Source: Pseudonocardia oceani (GTDB lineage: Bacteria > Actinomycetota > Actinomycetes > Mycobacteriales > Pseudonocardiaceae). Taken from it: DNA of 64,000 nucleotides. This document shows positions 59,570-64,000 of the stretch, in pieces; position 1 is the stretch's first letter; the number at the start of each line of letters is the position of its first letter. A program made the translations under genes and the position numbers. The DNA is taken from the NCBI RefSeq assembly GCF_019263585.2, contig NZ_JADQDF010000001.1:5280501-5344500 (forward strand). Direction: 5' to 3'. The notes beneath the pieces are model-generated. The model did no database searches, was not told the DNA's origin, and saw only the letters and a program-made list of their open reading frames with translations.

Positions 59570-59754
59570 AAGTTCTCCTCGGCAGAGCGAAGTAGGGGTC
59601 TGTCCAGCCAAGCCCACGCGAAGTTCGCGCAGCTGCAGCGCAGCGCGTTGCAGACGCGCCAGCCGGCGATGTCACCGGTGTGGATCGAACGGGGATGTGC
59701 GCAGGTGCACTGCCGTTCCCGCCACCGGCGCAGGATGCGGAGCGGCATCAGCAC
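59566..59754 (-). CDS. Small Cys-rich protein
   Basis: A 62-aa protein: CTCAHPRSIHTGDIAGWRVCNALRCSCANF, likely a zinc or disulfide knuckle. Overlaps both neighbours. Unknown function. Confidence 0.5.
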   Translation of the reverse strand: MLMPLRILRRWRERQCTCAHPRSIHTGDIAGWRVCNALRCSCANFAWAWLDRPLLRSAEENL

Positions 59755-60221
59755 GTCCTGGCCGGCAGGACGGGGGTGGCGGCGCGGTCAGCTTCGCCGT
59801 CGGCGAGGAGCTGCAGGTACTTCTCCAGGTCGGCGGAACGTTGAGCCCCGGTCCGTTCCGGGTCGGTCAGCGACTCCAGCAACGTCTTGAGCCCGCCCCG
59901 GTCGCGCGCCGCTGCGGCGACCGTGACCACGAGAGCACGGTTCGTCTCCTCGAAGGCCTGCCGGTAGCACTCCGACAGCAGCCGCTGCTCCTGCACGTAG
60001 GTGACCAGGTAGAAGATGAGGAACGCGACGACGATGACCAGGAGGCCGAGGACGGACAGCGTCAGCTTCCGGATGAAGTCCATGGCCAGCGGCCCGGAGA
60101 CGTCGGCGGGTTCGCTACCCAGGGTGTCGATCCCCCGCGGGCCGCGCATGCCTGTGGACCCGGCTTCGCCCCGGGCGCCGGTGTCCCCCTTCGGCCCCTG
60201 CTCGCCGGTCGGACCGGTCAT
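59748..60221 (-). CDS. Collagen-like/transmembrane phage protein 1
   Basis: A 157-aa protein with a short Gly-x-y collagen-like N terminus (GPTGEQGPKGDTGARGEAGS), one membrane helix (about 50-75, LTLSVLGLLVIVVAFLIFYLV) and a helical C-terminal domain. ATG 60221 overlaps the upstream stop. Confidence 0.65.
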   Translation of the reverse strand: MTGPTGEQGPKGDTGARGEAGSTGMRGPRGIDTLGSEPADVSGPLAMDFIRKLTLSVLGLLVIVVAFLIFYLVTYVQEQRLLSECYRQAFEETNRALVVTVAAAARDRGGLKTLLESLTDPERTGAQRSADLEKYLQLLADGEADRAATPVLPARTC

Positions 60222-60871
60222 GTTCCGTCCTCCGGGATAGTCGGGGCCGGCTGTTCGTCGAGGACGCAGCCGAGCCCGGTGCGGCCGTCGCCGTAGGTGA
60301 CCTGCTGCTGTGTGGATCCGGGGGGGCACGGGGCCCCGTCGCGTCCGGGCGTGCCCGGTGCACCATCGGCGCCGTCTTCGCCGTCCTGCCCGTCGACGCC
60401 GTCGACGCCTGCAGGGCCTGTCTTGCCCGGCTCGCCCGGCTCGCCCGGTACGCCCGGTACGCCCGGCTCACCCGGGGTACCTGGGGAGCCAGCGGGACCG
60501 CGCGGGCCCACCACAGACGCACCAGGGGCGCCCGCCGGACCAGCCGGGCCGGGGGGACCGGCGATCGGGGACGACTGCACCTGCGCGGCACGGTCACAGG
60601 CGCCGGCAGCGGCCAGCGCAGCGGCGGTGTCGTCACCGGCCGCGCACAACGCGGCGACCGGGTCGGCGAGCTCGGTGGCCTGGTCGGCAGTGGCGTTGCG
60701 CTGCTGCTCCAAGATCCCGTTGTCGACCGTGAGCCCGGTGTTCGCCGCCTGCGTGTCCGCGGTGGTCCGCCCGATACCGAGACCGAGCACGACGGCGGCA
60801 ACAGCGGCCGCGACGATCGCCAGCGGCACCCAGCGGGGGATACCCGCGTCGGCGCGACGCTTACCCGGCAT
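60218..60871 (-). CDS. Collagen-like/transmembrane phage protein 2
   Basis: A 217-aa protein: membrane helix (about 15-33), helical region, then about 30 Gly-x-y triplets (GPPGPAGPAGAPGASVVGPR, later GEPGVPGVPGEPGEPGKTG), and a small Cys-bearing C-terminal knob. Phage collagen-like proteins form trimeric fibres. The membrane helix suggests host-surface display and is odd for a virion fibre. Confidence 0.7.
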   Translation of the reverse strand: MPGKRRADAGIPRWVPLAIVAAAVAAVVLGLGIGRTTADTQAANTGLTVDNGILEQQRNATADQATELADPVAALCAAGDDTAAALAAAGACDRAAQVQSSPIAGPPGPAGPAGAPGASVVGPRGPAGSPGTPGEPGVPGVPGEPGEPGKTGPAGVDGVDGQDGEDGADGAPGTPGRDGAPCPPGSTQQQVTYGDGRTGLGCVLDEQPAPTIPEDGT

Positions 60872-61181
60872 CGGGTCCACCCCCACGGGGGGCAGGTGCG
60901 GGAGAAGCCGGACGGGGGAAGTCATCGTCGTCGTCGTCCTCCAGGATCCGGGGACGTGGGGGGATGGCGAGGCCACGCTCGGCGAGTTCCTCACGGAGCA
61001 GCCAGGTGTAGGCGAGGAGCGCCTCGTAGCGGTCGCGGTAGTGGCGCAGCTGCTGCTTGCGTAGCCGCTGGTCCTCCGCCATCCGGCGCGATCGGTTCGC
61101 CGTGTAGGTCGACAGCGCCGCGATGAGCGCGGCCAACCCGACGAACACCGCACTCACGAACTCCGGGGAGATCGCACTCAC
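60861..61181 (-). CDS. Single-pass membrane protein, unknown
   Basis: A 106-aa protein: N-terminal helix (AVFVGLAALIAALSTYTANRS), a basic coiled coil (MAEDQRLRKQQLRHYRDRYEALLAYTWLLREEL), and an Asp6 run before a Pro/Ala tail. Confidence 0.6.
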   Translation of the reverse strand: MSAISPEFVSAVFVGLAALIAALSTYTANRSRRMAEDQRLRKQQLRHYRDRYEALLAYTWLLREELAERGLAIPPRPRILEDDDDDDFPRPASPAPAPRGGGPDAG

Positions 61182-61207
61182 CCCCGTCGGTCATCGTGCA
61201 CAGTGAC

Positions 61208-61486
61208 TCATCGCTCGAGAGCACGCCGACGGTCCTTCACCAGGAACCGGACAGCCCCGATCGTGAAGAGGACGAGCGCGACGAGCAGCACCGGCATCCG
61301 CCAGTTCCCCGGGCCGCCGAGGGTGTCGAGCTGGCCGGCGACCACGACCAGCGCGATCAGCGCGGTCGACCCGAACCGCAGACGCTGGTCGGCGTCCCGG
61401 GAGCGGAACATCGCGTAGATGCAAGCCGCCATCAGCATGATCGCCACGGCGGCGCAGGCGATACGCAGCAGGTCAGGTACGGGCAT
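61208..61486 (-). CDS. Three-helix membrane protein, unknown
   Basis: A 92-aa protein with three membrane helices (LLRIACAAVAIMLMAACIYAM, GSTALIALVVVAGQLDTLG and MPVLLVALVLFTIGAVRFLV). Holin-sized, but far from the endolysin. Similar small membrane proteins occur in actinophage late regions. Confidence 0.6.
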   Translation of the reverse strand: MPVPDLLRIACAAVAIMLMAACIYAMFRSRDADQRLRFGSTALIALVVVAGQLDTLGGPGNWRMPVLLVALVLFTIGAVRFLVKDRRRALER

Positions 61487-61501
61487 GGCAGGGCCCTTCG
61501 A

Positions 61502-61819
61502 TCAGGCCTTACCGGCGGGAGCATGCGCTGGCGACTCGCTGCGCACCGGCCGCCGGCCGATGCGCAGGTCGGCCGGGTCCTTGAACCGCTTGCTCACCCG
61601 CTGCACCGCGTCGTCGTAGCCGTCGCCCGCGTCCTCGATGACCAGCCACACCTTGCCGCAACGGCGGCAGTTGAGGTGCGGCTGCAGGTCGCCGGGCCCG
61701 GCGACCTGCGCGGTCCGGCCTTCGATAGAGATGACGCTTTCAGTGGCCAGCATGTGACCGAGCTGTTCGCAGTCTTCTTCGTGCACGGCCCTGCGCATCT
61801 CATCGGTGATGATCACCAT
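61502..61819 (-). CDS. Hypothetical phage protein with CxxC
   Basis: A 105-aa protein: MVIITDEMRRAVHEEDCEQLGHML, then HLNCRRCGKVWLVIEDAGDGYDDAVQRVSKRF. The HxNCRRCGKVW block looks like half a zinc ribbon. Common type in actinophages; function unknown. Confidence 0.6.
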   Translation of the reverse strand: MVIITDEMRRAVHEEDCEQLGHMLATESVISIEGRTAQVAGPGDLQPHLNCRRCGKVWLVIEDAGDGYDDAVQRVSKRFKDPADLRIGRRPVRSESPAHAPAGKA

Positions 61820-61826
61820 CAGCTCC

Positions 61827-62519
61827 TCAGGTCCAGACGGCGACGTTGACGCCGAGGTAGGGCGGTCGGTTGTCGAACGCTTCGCCAGAGCCGGTGTTGT
61901 TGATCGTCACGGTGTGGGTGTGCGCGCCGCCGGAGGTGATGTCGAAGGTGAAGAAGTGGCCGTGGTCGCCGCGCGTCGCGCCACCGGACTGCCAGTCCGA
62001 AAGGCCGAAGTCGGCGCCGGCCGCTGCGTTGTACCGGGTGCCGGGGAAGTGGCCGCTGTGCCCGCCGTTGTTGTCGAGCTGGCCGTTGGTCGAGTCGTGG
62101 TTGTGCGTGCCGGCCGACGCCGCCGTGCCGGTGTGCCCGTGCGCCGGCAGATTCGCCACGGTCAGCGTGCGGGTCGCCGAACCGCCAGTGCCGCCGAGGG
62201 TGACGGTGCCGCCCGCACCGACGAGGGCCCGGTCGCGGGCGTCGGGCAGCGTGAACGTGGTCGACCCGTCACCCACACCGAACCCCGCCGCGGCCGTGTC
62301 CTGCACCCACTGCCACAACCGCGCATACGTGGTCCGCGACACCACCTGCCCCTGCAGCAGCAACGTCCCCACCGGCGGGACCGAAGCCAGCGTCGGGAGC
62401 ATCGTGCCCGTCGGTAGAGCAGCGACCCGCGCGAGCATCGTCGACTTGAAGTCCTCCAGGTCGGCGGACAAACGGGCGATGACCTGTCCAGGTTCCTCGA
62501 ACGCGCGATCCTCAGACAC
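61827..62519 (-). CDS. Phage tail collar/fibre protein
   Basis: A 230-aa protein. LLQGQVVSRTTYARLWQWVQDTAAAGFGVGDGSTTFTLPDARDRALVGAGG is the tail collar domain, followed by a His-rich fibre part (HGHTGTAASAGTHNHDSTNGQ, then HGHFFTFDITSGGAHTHTV) likely to bind metal along the fibre axis, and the end RPPYLGVNVAVW. Receptor-binding structure. Confidence 0.88.
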   Translation of the reverse strand: MSEDRAFEEPGQVIARLSADLEDFKSTMLARVAALPTGTMLPTLASVPPVGTLLLQGQVVSRTTYARLWQWVQDTAAAGFGVGDGSTTFTLPDARDRALVGAGGTVTLGGTGGSATRTLTVANLPAHGHTGTAASAGTHNHDSTNGQLDNNGGHSGHFPGTRYNAAAGADFGLSDWQSGGATRGDHGHFFTFDITSGGAHTHTVTINNTGSGEAFDNRPPYLGVNVAVWT

Positions 62520-62527
62520 CGGGCCTC

Positions 62528-64000
62528 CTACACGAACTCGAGGTCAACAGATTCCGGTTCGTTCTTCACGACCTCCACGAACCGGGACCGCAACCGGTAG
62601 GGCCCGCCCACCCCCAGCAGGGTGTCGAGCTCGTAGCTGACGGTGTCCCCGACGTCGTAGCGGTCCAGGTCGGTGTCAGGGGTGACGCGGATCTTCCGTC
62701 CGGGAGCGCGCAGCGGCTGGTCCTTCGCATCGCGCAGCGCCGCGACGTGATCGTCGAGAGTGCCCTGCTCGGACACGTCCGACCACGATCCCCAGGTGGC
62801 GGTGCGCCCGTACACCGCGCGCAAATCCACGTTGGGCTGCTCCGACCACAGCGCCGCCTGCCCACCCGACGCCGACCCCACCCCGAACGCGTCGGAGGCG
62901 AAATCGTCCGGGGACAGGCTGAACACCCCGTCGAGGCCGTCGACGGCGCGACCACCGAACACGACCGCGTCCTCGCCGCTGCTGCGGTCCACACCCTTCG
63001 CCGGGTACGTCAGCTGCAGCCGCCGGGTGACCGGGTCGATCTCGGCGTCGAACCCGTCGCGGCGCGCCCCGAGTTCCTCCAGGCGCCGCGACACCTGATG
63101 GATCTCGTTTCGCTCGTAGGTCTGATCCCGCAGCCGCCCCGACACCCCGACCGCGGTGGTGTCGATGCCGAAGTGGCCGAAGTTGCTGGCCTGCCACTGG
63201 TCGATCAGCCACGCCGCGATCGTGAACTGGTCGACCTGGTCGAACCGCTTGTCGGCCAGCACGATCATCCACCGCAGATAGGCCATGAGCCCGCCCGCTT
63301 CGACGGTGAGTTCCCCGCCGCGCTTCGCCCCGCCCAGCAGCGGCCCAGCGCACACCGTCTTCCCGTTGCGCAGCACGTGCAGCTCGGCGGGGTTGCGGTC
63401 CGGTGCGCGCAGCAGCTGCTTCACCGGCTCGGTCAGCGACGCGATGCTGCACGTGACGCTGGACGACTGCCCCTTCGACAGCACCGTTCCCCACCGGACC
63501 CGCGACCACGGGATGCGGTCGGCGATGAAGAACGACGGCGGCCCGGCCGGTTGCGGCACCCGGCGGACGGCGAGGACCTCGTAGAGCGGGACGAGCCGCA
63601 CGATCGGGCGCAACGTCCGGACCGCGGAGTCCAGCGTGGTCGTGAGCGCGGGCGTGCCGACCGCCTCACCGGACGGAACACCGGTCAGGAAGATCGCGAC
63701 GGCGCCCACCGTGAGCATCGGCGCCCCGACCGCCTCACCGGAGGCGACACCGACGGCGAACAGGCTCATCGACACCCGCGGAACACCGACCGCCTCCGCC
63801 GACGGGACACCCACCGTGGACAACCCGACCGGCCCGGCGGTGACCGCGGGGGCCGGGACGACCTCCCCCGACACAACACCGGCAGTCGACACCGCCGCCG
63901 CACCCAACGTCAGGGTGGGCGTGCCGACGGTTTCCGCGGTGGGCACCCCTGCCGGGGCGACCGTCAGCGACAGCGTCGGCGCGCCGACTGCCTCACCGGA
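62528..64000 (-). CDS. Minor tail protein with VPSGEAVGTP repeats, cut by window edge
   Basis: The reading frame is open through base 64000, so the N terminus lies outside. It starts inside a series of about five repeats of 20-23 residues (pattern G-V-P-S-x-E-A-V-G-x-P-x-L-T). A tail-component domain of about 350 aa follows (VRWGTVLSKGQSSSVTCSIASLTEPVKQLL, LLGGAKRGGELTVEAGGLMAYLRWM and FTIAAWLIDQWQASNFGHFGI). First visible gene of the late minus-strand operon. Confidence 0.75.
   Translation of the reverse strand, partial: SGEAVGAPTLSLTVAPAGVPTAETVGTPTLTLGAAAVSTAGVVSGEVVPAPAVTAGPVGLSTVGVPSAEAVGVPRVSMSLFAVGVASGEAVGAPMLTVGAVAIFLTGVPSGEAVGTPALTTTLDSAVRTLRPIVRLVPLYEVLAVRRVPQPAGPPSFFIADRIPWSRVRWGTVLSKGQSSSVTCSIASLTEPVKQLLRAPDRNPAELHVLRNGKTVCAGPLLGGAKRGGELTVEAGGLMAYLRWMIVLADKRFDQVDQFTIAAWLIDQWQASNFGHFGIDTTAVGVSGRLRDQTYERNEIHQVSRRLEELGARRDGFDAEIDPVTRRLQLTYPAKGVDRSSGEDAVVFGGRAVDGLDGVFSLSPDDFASDAFGVGSASGGQAALWSEQPNVDLRAVYGRTATWGSWSDVSEQGTLDDHVAALRDAKDQPLRAPGRKIRVTPDTDLDRYDVGDTVSYELDTLLGVGGPYRLRSRFVEVVKNEPESVDLEFV

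Noticed and set aside
60296..61064. Plus-strand 255-codon Pro/Gly-rich frame
   Set aside because: Mirror image of the collagen-like minus-strand gene; Gly-Pro repeats produce long antisense frames.

Overview
The window reads as chromosome of a very GC-rich actinomycete. Codon third positions are almost all G or C, starts are mixed ATG/GTG/TTG, genes overlap tightly (ATGA, GTGA), and many genes have TANNNT boxes 6-9 bases before the start codon. The gene set fits Pseudonocardiaceae, with Pseudonocardia as my best guess: a coproporphyrin-type haem cluster, tuberculostearic-acid-type lipid genes, WS/DGAT, an Asp23 cluster, DUF3000 and class F sortase. The genus is inferred from gene content only.

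Chromosomal part (1 to about 45.6 kb). 0.1-5.2 kb: glgX, an F420/PPOX-fold oxidoreductase, a HIT protein, a histidine phosphatase and an MFS exporter. 5.2-5.5 kb: a minus-strand array of five identical six-codon ORFs (peptide MSKDWN), each with its own Shine-Dalgarno at the same distance; this is the most unusual thing in the window. 5.9-8.6 kb: two tandem membrane diguanylate cyclases. 8.7-14.4 kb: dxs with an overlapping two-component system, then RNase D with a LuxR-type regulator on the other strand. 14.6-22.3 kb: DUF3000, hemE, hemY/cgoX and hemQ, with a two-gene minus-strand insertion between hemY and hemQ, then msrB. 22.4-30.8 kb: a LigD-type polymerase, a repeat-rich membrane protein, a hydrolase-fold lipoprotein that has lost its catalytic residues, a six-gene Asp23/AmaP envelope operon and a RibD-C reductase. 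31-34 kb: a siderophore permease/permease/ATPase operon behind an iron-box-like site. 34-36 kb: a Uma2 protein with an Asp-Thr repeat tail, PPK2 and a lipoprotein. 36.5-44 kb: a lipid island of acyl-CoA dehydrogenase, PhaC-like hydrolase, aldo/keto reductase, the tmsA/tmsB pair for 10-methyl fatty acids, and WS/DGAT. 44-45.6 kb: a GNAT protein, a long perfect hairpin with a 16-17 bp tandem repeat, and a low-molecular-weight tyrosine phosphatase.

Mobile part (about 45.6 kb to the window end and beyond). The left edge appears to lie at the 5' end of the phosphatase gene. First come small minus-strand genes, including DUF2283 and HTH proteins. A plus-strand block typical of actinomycete conjugative elements follows (DUF4236, an HNH-like protein, a DUF2637-like membrane protein and a TraB/FtsK translocase), and just behind traB lies a dense CTAG cluster that may be a transfer locus. 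From 52.5 kb onward a long minus-strand phage module runs from the window edge: a repeat-bearing minor tail protein, a tail collar protein, membrane and collagen-like proteins, a class F sortase next to a likely substrate, a peptidase-type endolysin, a holin-like protein with two tiny membrane proteins, tail-fibre proteins and a beta-helix tail spike. So the element looks like a mosaic of conjugation and phage tail/lysis genes. Capsid, terminase and integrase genes are not in this window.

I saw no rRNA, tRNA or CRISPR array. Bases 1-119 are too short to assign.
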